Below the pieces are notes generated by a model that was not told the origin of the DNA, did no database searches, and saw only the letters and a list, made by a program, of their open reading frames with translations. Source: Methanomethylicus sp964513415 (GTDB lineage Archaea; Thermoproteota; Methanomethylicia; Methanomethylicales; Methanomethylicaceae). Taken from it: a DNA stretch of 13,419 nucleotides. A program made the position numbers and the translations under genes. The stretch is taken from positions 1 through 13,419 of the forward strand of contig CAZEMX010000045.1 in the NCBI GenBank assembly GCA_964513415.1. The letters are read 5' to 3'. Position 1 is the first letter of the stretch, and each line of letters begins with the position of its first letter. This document shows positions 1 through 6,285 of this stretch, in pieces.

Positions 1-2
1 AT

Positions 3-695
3 CATGATGAATCTCTTGGGATGAGCCATATTTGGTTTGCAGAGATCATGAATGACCCGACAAATTCTGCTCAAAGTATCTTTCCTCTTCCTCTCCCGGC
101 TTCAGATTTTTCAGAAGACGAACTAGAAAATGCAGATGGAGCTTTCATTACAATTGACCCAGCAGGATTCAGAAAGACTTCTGATGATAATGTAATCTCG
201 GTCCATCTGAAATTCCAAGGAGTCGGAGTAATTGTTGAAACAGTCAAAGGTATTCTTGACCCAGAAGAATTGATTCTTAAAACTCTTGCTTTAGCTACAA
301 AGTGGAGATGTTCTTTAATTGGAGTTGAGGATACAGGTTATCAGATGACTCTGGCTTTCTGGTTTCAAAAGTATCTTGTAGCTTTCAATATTTCTGATCT
401 CTTTATAGTTCCCTTAAAACCTCACGGTAGGACGAAAGAGTCAAGAATCAGACTTTTTATTTCTGAACTCTATAAGCAAAATTATTTTATCCATGATTTA
501 GCTACTCGCAGGGATTTTACTTGGCAAGCCTCAATCTATAAATTAGGAAGTTCAGCAAATAGGGATGACCTTCTTGACGCTTGTGCTTACGGAGTAGATA
601 TTAGAAATGAGTATTGGGATAGAATAGTTAGACTTGATCATGGGTTCCTTCTCGATGGCGAATGTCGAGTAATATCAGATAATACTCCCTTCTAA
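3..695 (+). CDS. terL: Terminase large subunit, C-terminal nuclease part (5' end cut by window)
   Basis: This is the packaging motor subunit that cuts concatemeric phage DNA and threads it into the procapsid through the portal. Only the C-terminal nuclease half is present. The reading frame is open to the left edge (codons H-D-E-S-L-G precede the first ATG at 21), so the gene starts upstream and the ATG at 21 is internal. Counting from that ATG, the segment FWFAEIMNDP-like (residues 4-13) is the usual linker after the ATPase domain. FITIDPAG (42-49) carries the first RNase H-fold acid. GVEDTGYQ (101-108) supplies the second acidic cluster, and RDDLLDACAYG (181-191) the C-terminal acid motif. 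The stop is 13 bases before the portal ATG, the classic terL-portal order. Walker A and B motifs should lie upstream of the window. The family assignment is secure. The packaging type (cos or headful) cannot be told from this part. Confidence 0.93.
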   Translation, partial: HDESLGMSHIWFAEIMNDPTNSAQSIFPLPLPASDFSEDELENADGAFITIDPAGFRKTSDDNVISVHLKFQGVGVIVETVKGILDPEELILKTLALATKWRCSLIGVEDTGYQMTLAFWFQKYLVAFNISDLFIVPLKPHGRTKESRIRLFISELYKQNYFIHDLATRRDFTWQASIYKLGSSANRDDLLDACAYGVDIRNEYWDRIVRLDHGFLLDGECRVISDNTPF

Positions 696-708
696 AGGAT
701 AAATAAAA

Positions 709-2667
709 ATGCCACAAGTTTCAGAAAAAACTCAGGCCGCAATTATAGAATATTCTCGCTATATTTTAACAGAGCATATTCAACATCAAGACTATTTCAA
801 TAAAATGGAAGAGATTGATATGGCTTATGCTCGTTATATTGCTCATGTCGATCCAAAAACTGGACTTCCTATCGGAGAGGGAATAGATGCTGCTACTACT
901 CCTGTTGGTGTTTTTAATGTTCCTTCTACTACTCCACCTGTTATTGTTTCCCAAGTGGAATCGATGGTTGGATATTTGTCAGAAGTATTCTTGTCCGGAA
1001 CCCCCTTATTCCCTGTCGTGTCTAATCCGTCTAATAGGAATGATGCGGGAGCACTTGAGGCACTATTGGATGATCATTCTACTCTTGGTGGCTACCCTCG
1101 TGAGTTGCTTATTTTTCTTAGGGACTCTATCAAATATAATCTTGCCGCAGTTGAGGTTGATTGGACTTCTATAGATCAATATGATGTGATGGATGAGCTT
1201 CTAGCTCCAGATCAGCCACAACTTAAAACGAAAGCTGTAAAGTTTTCGAAACTCCAACGTTTAGATATGTATAATACTATCTGGGATAGAAATACGGATC
1301 CAGGAAGTATTGCCAAAGAAGGAGACTATGCAGGTTATATTAAGATCCTTTCTCGTCCAAAGTTAAAGAGACTCTTGAATAAACTCTCTATAGATGGAGA
1401 TGCAATGAATGTAGAGAAAGCCCTGGCTTCCTATATTCAATCTGATGCTCCGAACTATAGACTTCACCCGCAGGTCTCAGATTATATCTCTTCTCGAAAG
1501 CCAATCTCAACAATTAACTGGAGAGTATTTCTAGGGGAAGATAAAACAGACACAGGGCTTTTCTGTGGAAATTATGAAGTAATGACCCTTTATGGTCGTC
1601 TTTGTCCCGCAGACATTGGAATAAGTGCTCCGAAAAAGAATACCCCTCAAATCTTCAAATTTATAATTGTCAACGGAAATATTGTAATCTGTGCAAAGCG
1701 AATTATTTCTGCTTATGATTATCTACCAATTCTCTTCGCTCAGCCCTTTGAGGATGGTCTAGGATATCAAACTAAGTCAATTGCAGAGGGAAGTATTCCG
1801 ATTCAAGAGGCAGCAAAGACACTTTTTGCAATTAAATTTAATACCGCTCGTAGGGCTGTTTCTGATCGAGCACTCTATAATCCTTCAGTTATAAATCCAA
1901 GGGATGTAAATGCTCCGGTTCCGGCTGCTAAAATTCCTGTCAATGCTAATTCTCTTAATGCTCGGCCTATTAGCGATTTTTATTTCCCAATTCCCTTCGA
2001 TGGTAGAGGAACTGAATCTGCTCTGCAGGATGGAATGCAGATTGTCGGATTTGGTAAAGAGCTTTCAGGATTAAATTCTCCACTCCAGGGTCAGTTTCAG
2101 AAGGGGAATAAATCTGTTGTAGAATGGCAAGATACAATGGGCGGAGCAGATGCTAGACTCAGACTTCCGGCGCTAGCCCTAGAATATCAGTTCTTCTCTC
2201 CTTTAAAAGAGATTCTTAAATTTAATATCTATCAATATGGAGAAGATGCAATTGTAGTTTCTCAGCGAACAGGGGATCAGATACCTGTAGATATTCAAAA
2301 ACTTCGTAGATCTGTCCTTTCTTTCCGAGTTGCAGATGGATATACTCCTAAGAGTAAACTTGCTTCTACAGAAGCTATTACTCAGATTATGCAATTGATT
2401 TCTCAGAGTCCTGTTCTTCAACAAGTTTATGGAGCAATGCTTCCTGCTATTGTAGATCATTTAGCGCAGCTTATGGGAGTTCGTGGTCTTTCTGAATATA
2501 TGCCACAGCAACCTCAACAGGGACAAAATCCTCAGCAAGCGGTCCCGCAGGGTGGTGGAAATCCTATTGAACAGATGACAAAAAATGATCTTAGTCAGCA
2601 AGAACTCGATCTTAGACAGCAGGCAATACAATTAAGGGATCGTCAACTGAGAAATGCTGGAGGATAA
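709..2667 (+). CDS. Portal protein
   Basis: A 652-residue protein directly after terL and before the scaffold and capsid genes, which is the portal position. In the family a dodecameric ring at one capsid vertex docks terminase, passes DNA and later binds the tail adaptor. The N-terminal region has the pattern of large podovirus-type portals: an IDMAYARY segment, then PPVIVSQVESMVGYLSEVFLSG (about residues 75-98) and SIKYNLAAVEVDW (about 141-153). The C-terminus is low complexity and rich in Gln (QQPQQGQNPQQ, about residues 599-609), followed by a charged Q/R helix, as often seen in the crown or tail of long portals. An AAAGGA ribosome site at 694-699 precedes the ATG. The length is nearer to P22-type portals than to T7 gp8. 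The assignment rests on position and family pattern. Confidence 0.9.
   Translation: MPQVSEKTQAAIIEYSRYILTEHIQHQDYFNKMEEIDMAYARYIAHVDPKTGLPIGEGIDAATTPVGVFNVPSTTPPVIVSQVESMVGYLSEVFLSGTPLFPVVSNPSNRNDAGALEALLDDHSTLGGYPRELLIFLRDSIKYNLAAVEVDWTSIDQYDVMDELLAPDQPQLKTKAVKFSKLQRLDMYNTIWDRNTDPGSIAKEGDYAGYIKILSRPKLKRLLNKLSIDGDAMNVEKALASYIQSDAPNYRLHPQVSDYISSRKPISTINWRVFLGEDKTDTGLFCGNYEVMTLYGRLCPADIGISAPKKNTPQIFKFIIVNGNIVICAKRIISAYDYLPILFAQPFEDGLGYQTKSIAEGSIPIQEAAKTLFAIKFNTARRAVSDRALYNPSVINPRDVNAPVPAAKIPVNANSLNARPISDFYFPIPFDGRGTESALQDGMQIVGFGKELSGLNSPLQGQFQKGNKSVVEWQDTMGGADARLRLPALALEYQFFSPLKEILKFNIYQYGEDAIVVSQRTGDQIPVDIQKLRRSVLSFRVADGYTPKSKLASTEAITQIMQLISQSPVLQQVYGAMLPAIVDHLAQLMGVRGLSEYMPQQPQQGQNPQQAVPQGGGNPIEQMTKNDLSQQELDLRQQAIQLRDRQLRNAGG
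2659..2664 (+). promoter_or_regulatory. Ribosome binding site GGAGGA deciding the start at 2669
   Basis: GGAGGA lies in the last codons of the portal gene, four bases before ATG 2669. The alternative in-frame ATG at 2654 has no purine-rich site upstream, so 2669 is the preferred start. The portal stop (2665-2667) sits between site and start, which suggests translational coupling. Confidence 0.75.
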
Positions 2668-2668
2668 G

Positions 2669-2920
2669 ATGAATATTCTTGATGAAGTTTTTCCTCCTTC
2701 TGAGCTTTCTGAACCTGAATCTCTTCTTCTCGTAGAAATCTTTTCAAATCCAGTAGTAAGAAAATATCTCCAGATTCTTGGAGCAAATGCCGGCAAGGAG
2801 CTTCTTTCCTTACCAATTTTAGATGAAACACCTGAGTCATTGGCTAAGAAACATATCCTAGTCTCGGGAAAACTTGATGTAATCACAACCCTTCTTTCAA
2901 TCATGGAGTATCAAAAATGA
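2669..2920 (+). CDS. Unrecognised small phage protein between portal and scaffold (83 aa)
   Basis: I do not recognise this protein. From ATG 2669 it has 83 residues and is acidic near the N-terminus (DEVFPPSELSEPESLLLVEIF). It appears all-alpha, with a Leu-rich second half (LSLPILDETPESLAKK, then KLDVITTLLSIMEYQK). No signal peptide or membrane segment is visible. A longer form from 2654 would overlap the portal by 14 bases but lacks a ribosome site. The TGA stop overlaps the next ATG (ATGA at 2917-2920), so it is translationally coupled to the scaffold-like gene, which points to a role in head assembly. It could be a scaffold co-factor, a minor head protein or a regulator; none of these can be shown. 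It is the only complete gene here that ends in TGA. Confidence 0.75.
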   Translation: MNILDEVFPPSELSEPESLLLVEIFSNPVVRKYLQILGANAGKELLSLPILDETPESLAKKHILVSGKLDVITTLLSIMEYQK

Positions 2921-3588
2921 GCTTTATAGATTCTATCCTCGGTCGTAATTCTGCCGCCCCCTCGACTCCAATGAATGTAGAAATTCCAAACCCCGCCCCG
3001 GCGGATAAGCAAGTAGAAATTCCGAATCCTTTGGATGTTTATGCAAAGATGTATGAACCAAAAGAAGGTGCTCCGCAGGATGGTCCTCCCTCTTTTAATA
3101 TTGATGATAAAATTCTGAATGAGGTTTCTAGTAAGATGAATTTTACATCTACTCTCGATCCAGGATTGCTCTCTAAAGCTCAGTCTGGTGATGCTCAAGC
3201 AATGATTGAATTGATCCAGCAAGTAGGTCAAAAAGCTTACAGTGCTGCTTTGAAACATGGAACTGCGCTTACAGATGTCCATTTGAATAAACGCGGAGAC
3301 TTTGAAAAGGCAGAACTTTCTAAAAGTGTAAAAAGCACCCTTACAAATCAAGCTATTTCTGAAATTCCGAATGCGAGTCATCCTGTTGTTAAGACAGAGC
3401 TTCGCAGGATTGCAGAAAATCTAGCTAAACAAAATCCTGATGCTTCTCCTAAAGAAATCGTCGCAGAAGCTCAAAGATATTTCACTACCGTTTATAGCGC
3501 AATCACCTCCAAGTCTGATTCCCCAGAAAATAATTCAATTGTAAAAGCCGGAGAAGTTCAGGACTGGGAGAAATTTCTTACTTCTTAA
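2917..3588 (+). CDS. Scaffold-like capsid assembly protein
   Basis: A 223-residue hydrophilic protein immediately before the major capsid gene, where short-tailed phages keep the scaffold. The N-terminus (residues 1-60) is Pro/Asn-rich and low complexity, with a repeated VEIPNP motif (about residues 21-26 and 33-38). The middle and C-terminus look helical and charged (DAQAMIELIQQVGQKAYSAAL, then RRIAENLAKQNPDASPKEIVAEAQRYF). It ends in an acidic/aromatic tail, QDWEKFLTS. Scaffolds are poorly conserved, so the call depends on position, helix content and the lack of any enzyme motif. No Ser/His/Asp protease signature is visible, so it does not look like a protease-scaffold fusion. The start overlaps the preceding stop by four bases. 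Confidence 0.75.
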   Translation: MSFIDSILGRNSAAPSTPMNVEIPNPAPADKQVEIPNPLDVYAKMYEPKEGAPQDGPPSFNIDDKILNEVSSKMNFTSTLDPGLLSKAQSGDAQAMIELIQQVGQKAYSAALKHGTALTDVHLNKRGDFEKAELSKSVKSTLTNQAISEIPNASHPVVKTELRRIAENLAKQNPDASPKEIVAEAQRYFTTVYSAITSKSDSPENNSIVKAGEVQDWEKFLTS

Positions 3589-3602
3589 TTTAAGGAAATA
3601 AA

Positions 3603-4823
3603 ATGGCACTTCTCGAAGGCGTATTTAACACAGTTCCCCGGACTGGTTGGCCGACTGAACTTAATAAGAGATCCCTTGCTGCAGAACTTATGCGGCTTTT
3701 CCCGAATGGCGCTAGCCCGATTAGCGGGCTAAGTGCTATGATGGGAACTGCTACTGCTGTTGCTTCTACGCATGGTTATTTCTCTAAGACCGTAGAATTT
3801 GTAAAATGTACCACCACCGGTTATCTTGTTGGTGATACAACTATTACTCTTTCTTCGACGGCTGGTATGGGTCCGGGTTCTGTTCTTCAAAATACTCGGA
3901 CTTTTGAAAACGTCCGTGTTTTGACTGTTCCTTCTACCACGACAGTAACTGTTACTCGTGCTTTTGGCCGTATTGCTGCCGCGGCCGGAAATAACGCAGA
4001 TGTTATGATGCTTGTAGGAACGGCTAATGTAGAAAATAGTGCTCGTCCTACTGCTCGCCAATTCCCTTCCGTATATGTTCCAAATTACACTCAGATTTTC
4101 CGTAATGCCTGGGCTTTGACTGGAACTGCTGCGGCTTCTCTTTCAGAAATTGGTTATAATAATATTGCAGAAAGTCGGAAAGACGCGGCTCTTATGCATA
4201 CCATTGACCAAGAAGCAGCTGTTCTTTGGGGTCAGGCAAAGATGGATGTTTCTGGTTCTCAGCCAATCCATGCGACTCAAGGTATTGTTGATGCAGTAAA
4301 ACAATATACTGCAAACGCAAATTACTTTAATGCTGCTGCTGTTGGCGCTACTACTAATCTTACCCAACTGATTAGTTATGTGGAAAAAGCTTTCACGTAT
4401 TCGACGGATATTAGTAATCCGAAGATGCGTTATGCTTTCGGCGACGCTAAGGCCATTGCAGTAATGAACCAGATTGCTATCAAGAACGGGGTTGTTCAGC
4501 TTACTCCTGAAACTACTTCTTTTGGCATGGATTATCAATCCTTCAAATGCTATAAAGGAACTCTCCGTCTTTTGGAACATTCTCTCTTGAATGGTTTTGA
4601 TCCTACAGCCGGTCGTCTGATTATCATTGATATTCCTGCCGTTAAACTCGCTTATATGACTGGTCGGAATGCCAAGGTAGAAGAATATGGGTCGGGTGGA
4701 AAACTCGTAGAAAATGGAACTGACGGACAGGGTGGTTCTTTTACCTCAGAGATGGCTGTAGAACTTCGTAACCCCTATGGTTGCGTAGTTATCGAAGGTC
4801 TGACTGCCGGGGCTGCTGGTTAA
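3603..4823 (+). CDS. Major capsid protein, SU10/DUF5309-like HK97 fold
   Basis: A 406-residue shell protein. The N-terminal helix region (1-50) is followed by a beta-rich Thr/Val segment (about residues 60-140: TTGYLVGDTTITLSS, PGSVLQNTRTFENVRVLTV, TVTVTRAFG). This looks like an inserted beta domain in the extended-loop region. Next comes the family-like stretch VYVPNYTQIFRNAWALTGTA (157-176), then IDQEAAVLWGQ. Both segments resemble the SU10-type major capsid family. The C-terminal part ends in a beta stretch, NPYGCVVIEGLTAG. AAGGA at 3592-3596 precedes the ATG at good spacing. Isoleucine is encoded only by ATT/ATC (no ATA seen in about 20) and arginine almost only by CGN, as expected for a highly expressed gene. 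A strong terminator follows the stop. Cleavage during maturation seems unlikely because no protease gene is seen, but this is inferred. Confidence 0.88.
   Translation: MALLEGVFNTVPRTGWPTELNKRSLAAELMRLFPNGASPISGLSAMMGTATAVASTHGYFSKTVEFVKCTTTGYLVGDTTITLSSTAGMGPGSVLQNTRTFENVRVLTVPSTTTVTVTRAFGRIAAAAGNNADVMMLVGTANVENSARPTARQFPSVYVPNYTQIFRNAWALTGTAAASLSEIGYNNIAESRKDAALMHTIDQEAAVLWGQAKMDVSGSQPIHATQGIVDAVKQYTANANYFNAAAVGATTNLTQLISYVEKAFTYSTDISNPKMRYAFGDAKAIAVMNQIAIKNGVVQLTPETTSFGMDYQSFKCYKGTLRLLEHSLLNGFDPTAGRLIIIDIPAVKLAYMTGRNAKVEEYGSGGKLVENGTDGQGGSFTSEMAVELRNPYGCVVIEGLTAGAAG
3713..3731 (+). other. Short perfect hairpin inside the capsid gene
   Basis: TAGCCCG (3713-3719) and CGGGCTA (3725-3731) form a perfect 7-bp stem with a 5-base loop about 110 bases into the capsid gene. 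No T tract follows, so it is not a terminator. It may simply reflect the codons for A-S-P-I-S-G-L. Confidence 0.35.
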
Positions 4824-4836
4824 TTTTTTTTTATGG

Positions 4837-4889
4837 TCCCACTAATCAACAGACTCGCTCCTAGTCTTTCCTGATTAGTGGGATTTTTT
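4837..4889 (+). terminator. Rho-independent terminator after the capsid gene
   Basis: TCCCACTAATCA (4837-4848) pairs perfectly with TGATTAGTGGGA (4872-4883), a 12-bp stem. Inside it AGACT (4851-4855) and AGTCT (4863-4867) form a second 5-bp stem with a 7-base loop. Six T residues follow (4884-4889), with further T-rich sequence to 4900. A 9-T run also precedes the stem (4824-4832), but on the wrong side to terminate reverse transcription. The position directly after the capsid gene is like the T-phi terminator after T7 gene 10. No promoter was recognised between it and the next gene, so downstream genes probably depend on read-through. Confidence 0.92.
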
Positions 4890-4900
4890 CTTTTCTTTTT

Positions 4901-4904
4901 AGGA
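4901..4904 (+). promoter_or_regulatory. Ribosome binding site AGGA deciding the start at 4911
   Basis: AGGA lies six bases before ATG 4911 and directly after the terminator T tract. An in-frame GTG at 4878 would lie inside the terminator stem and has no ribosome site, so 4911 is chosen. Confidence 0.7.
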
Positions 4905-4910
4905 ATAAAT

Positions 4911-5339
4911 ATGGCCTCTGCAAATTTTACAAACCTTCCACTTAAAATAGCGAATGGAAGCGTTAATTTCGGTTCGGATACTTTTAAAGCTCTTCTTGTT
5001 TCGGCTGTCCCTTCTGAATCTAATCTTGATTCTTGGATTTTTCGTTCTGATGTAACTTCAGAAGTTGGAGCTTCTGGCTCTTATTCTACTGGCGGAGCTT
5101 CTGTAACATGTACAGTTGGCGCTACTGATACAACAAATAATAGAGTTCCAGTTACTTTCGGTAATCCAGCCAACTTTACCTCTGCTACTATTTCAGCTGT
5201 TGGTGCTATCATCTATGATGTTAAAGGTTCTGCTGCGACAGATATTCTTATTACTTTTGTAGATTTTGGTGGAACGGTTACTTCGACGAATGGAACATTT
5301 TCTACCACTTTCAACACTCCTCTCTACATTAATCGTTAA
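4911..5339 (+). CDS. Small beta-rich phage virion protein (decoration-protein candidate)
   Basis: A 142-residue protein in the first position after the capsid terminator. It is Ser/Thr/Gly/Val-rich and looks all-beta: FGSDTFKALLVSA (about 22-34), SDVTSEVGASGSYSTGGASV, TISAVGAIIYDV, ILITFVDFGGTVTSTNGTFSTTF. This matches a widespread phage protein pattern (K-x-ALV, then SDVT-EV-G-Y-TGG, then AxIYD, then I-x-FVDFGG-x-xSTNGTF) usually found near the capsid gene and treated as structural. No signal peptide or membrane segment is present. Start 4911 is fixed by AGGA. The role could be head decoration or a minor tail protein; I prefer a head surface role from position only. The gene ends 16 bases before the next ATG. 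Confidence 0.75.
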   Translation: MASANFTNLPLKIANGSVNFGSDTFKALLVSAVPSESNLDSWIFRSDVTSEVGASGSYSTGGASVTCTVGATDTTNNRVPVTFGNPANFTSATISAVGAIIYDVKGSAATDILITFVDFGGTVTSTNGTFSTTFNTPLYINR

Positions 5340-5343
5340 TCTT

Positions 5344-5348
5344 AAGGA
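5344..5348 (+). promoter_or_regulatory. Ribosome binding site AAGGA deciding the start at 5356
   Basis: AAGGA lies seven bases before ATG 5356. The frame is open back to an in-frame start at 5266, but that would place 73 bases inside the previous gene in another frame, without a ribosome site and with an unrelated basic peptide. Confidence 0.7.
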
Positions 5349-5355
5349 AAAAAAT

Positions 5356-5838
5356 ATGGCTCTCACTACCGCACAACTTCAGACTCTTAAAGCGGCGATT
5401 GCTGCAGAAACAAATACTACTTTCGTTTCCTATCGTACAGCCGGGGCAACTGGTGCGATGGCAGATTGGTATAATGGAAAAAGTAACACTGATGCTTGGA
5501 AAATTCATATGCAGGCTCAAGAATTAGATGAAGCCTCGGACTACAGTTCTTTTGATTCTGTGGTAGCAGGAAAAAGGGATGCTTGGGATCTTTTTCTTCG
5601 GTATGCTCCCCGGGATATGAGTAAGAATAAAAATCGTAAGGTGGTTACTGACGTTTGGGGAAATGCAGTTGCCTCTTCTATTGCTGAATCTATTTTGCAA
5701 GCCTCTACGGAAAAAGCTACAAGAGGAGAACTTGTTTTTGGTTCTACTTCCGCTACTACCGGGACTGTCACAGCAATCAAACGAAATTTTATTGGCCAAA
5801 TCTATAATCAAGATATCCTTGATGCACTTGGAGCATAA
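5356..5838 (+). CDS. Phage protein of the MALTTAQLQTLKAAI type, probable virion component
   Basis: A 160-residue protein whose N-terminus (MALTTAQLQTLKAAIAAETN) is a recurrent opening of small proteins in phage structural clusters. Seen in order: an N-terminal amphipathic helix (3-17), then GAMADWYNGKSNTDAWKIHM, where such proteins place a residue-poor loop followed by 'W-K', then a helical middle (DEASDYSSFDSVVAGKRDAWDLFLRYAPRDM). The C-terminal part is RNFIGQIYNQDILDALGA, resembling the usual 'L-xx-DI-xA' ending. Its exact function is not known to me. The neighbours suggest a head or connector component made in step with the genes either side. It ends two bases before the next ATG. The frame is sound and the function is inferred. 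Confidence 0.72.
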   Translation: MALTTAQLQTLKAAIAAETNTTFVSYRTAGATGAMADWYNGKSNTDAWKIHMQAQELDEASDYSSFDSVVAGKRDAWDLFLRYAPRDMSKNKNRKVVTDVWGNAVASSIAESILQASTEKATRGELVFGSTSATTGTVTAIKRNFIGQIYNQDILDALGA

Positions 5839-5840
5839 TT

Positions 5841-6281
5841 ATGGCAATTAACCCAACTGTAGGAACACGGACAAGCTTAACCTGCACTGGGTTAAGCACT
5901 CTAGCTTCTGGAACATACGTAGCTTCAAATAATTACAATTGCAATACAAATAAACCTGTTGATGTTATCATAGATGTAGCTTTAGCAACAACGAATACTC
6001 CATCTGGGAATAAACAAGCAAATGTGTTTATTATAGAATCTCTCGATGGAACTAATTATCGAAGCGGTCCTACTTCTGGAACTACTACAACTGATGAACC
6101 TGACCTAAAACTCATCGGGGTTATTTTTCTATACACTGCAACAAATACACATGAGGGAACTTTTTCACTTAAGCAAGCTTTAGGATATATTCCTTATGGT
6201 TTCAAAGTAGTGATAAAGAATGACTTAGGGGTAGCCCTTACTTCTGGATCAATTAATACGTCAGAGATAACTATTTCATAA
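5841..6281 (+). CDS. Small beta-rich phage virion protein
   Basis: A 146-residue Thr/Ser/Asn-rich protein, probably all-beta. Visible segments are SLTCTGLSTLASGTYVASNNYN (about 12-33), KPVDVIIDVALATTNTPSGNKQANVFIIESLDGTNYRSGP (38-77), FSLKQALGYIPYGFKVVIKNDLGVAL (107-132). The order D-V-x-I-D-V, then S-x-DG-T-x-Y, then P-x-G-F-K-V-V-I-K-N resembles a beta-sandwich family common next to capsid and tail genes in short-tailed phages. I know of no proven role. There is no signal peptide. GGAG at 5830-5833 serves as a ribosome site overlapping the end of the previous gene, with a 2-base gap between stop and start. ATA and TTA codons are frequent compared with the capsid gene. It could be a decoration or tail-sheath-less fibre accessory protein. 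Confidence 0.72.
   Translation: MAINPTVGTRTSLTCTGLSTLASGTYVASNNYNCNTNKPVDVIIDVALATTNTPSGNKQANVFIIESLDGTNYRSGPTSGTTTTDEPDLKLIGVIFLYTATNTHEGTFSLKQALGYIPYGFKVVIKNDLGVALTSGSINTSEITIS
5875..5897 (+). other. Hairpin in the 5' coding end of the 5841 gene
   Basis: GCTTAACC (5875-5882) and GGTTAAGC (5890-5897) are perfect inverted repeats with a 7-base loop, starting 34 bases after the ATG. No T tract follows. It could affect translation or be an RNA processing site, or it could be chance. Confidence 0.35.
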
Positions 6282-6285
6282 AACT

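Noticed and set aside
887..1174. Leucine-rich 95-residue open frame inside the portal gene that looks like a membrane protein
   Set aside because: It is a frame-shifted reading of Thr/Pro/Val codons in the portal gene (CTACTACTCC-type sequence). It lacks a ribosome site, and the portal frame shows clear family pattern through the same bases.
2911..3381. 156-residue open frame on the minus strand across the scaffold gene
   Set aside because: It is composition-driven (rich in I, F, R, S), has no neighbour on that strand, and lies opposite a coupled plus-strand gene.
4824..4836. Bidirectional terminator
   Set aside because: The upstream run on the + strand is T, which gives A on the minus transcript after the stem, so it cannot terminate reverse transcription.
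4878..4910. GTG start giving a hydrophobic 11-residue extension that looks like a signal peptide
   Set aside because: The start lies inside the terminator stem, and the Phe-rich peptide is just the T tract read as codons. ATG 4911 has a proper ribosome site.
5266..5355. Longer N-terminus for the gene at 5356
   Set aside because: The extra 30 residues are basic and unrelated, lie in another frame of the preceding gene and lack a ribosome site, while AAGGA stands before ATG 5356.
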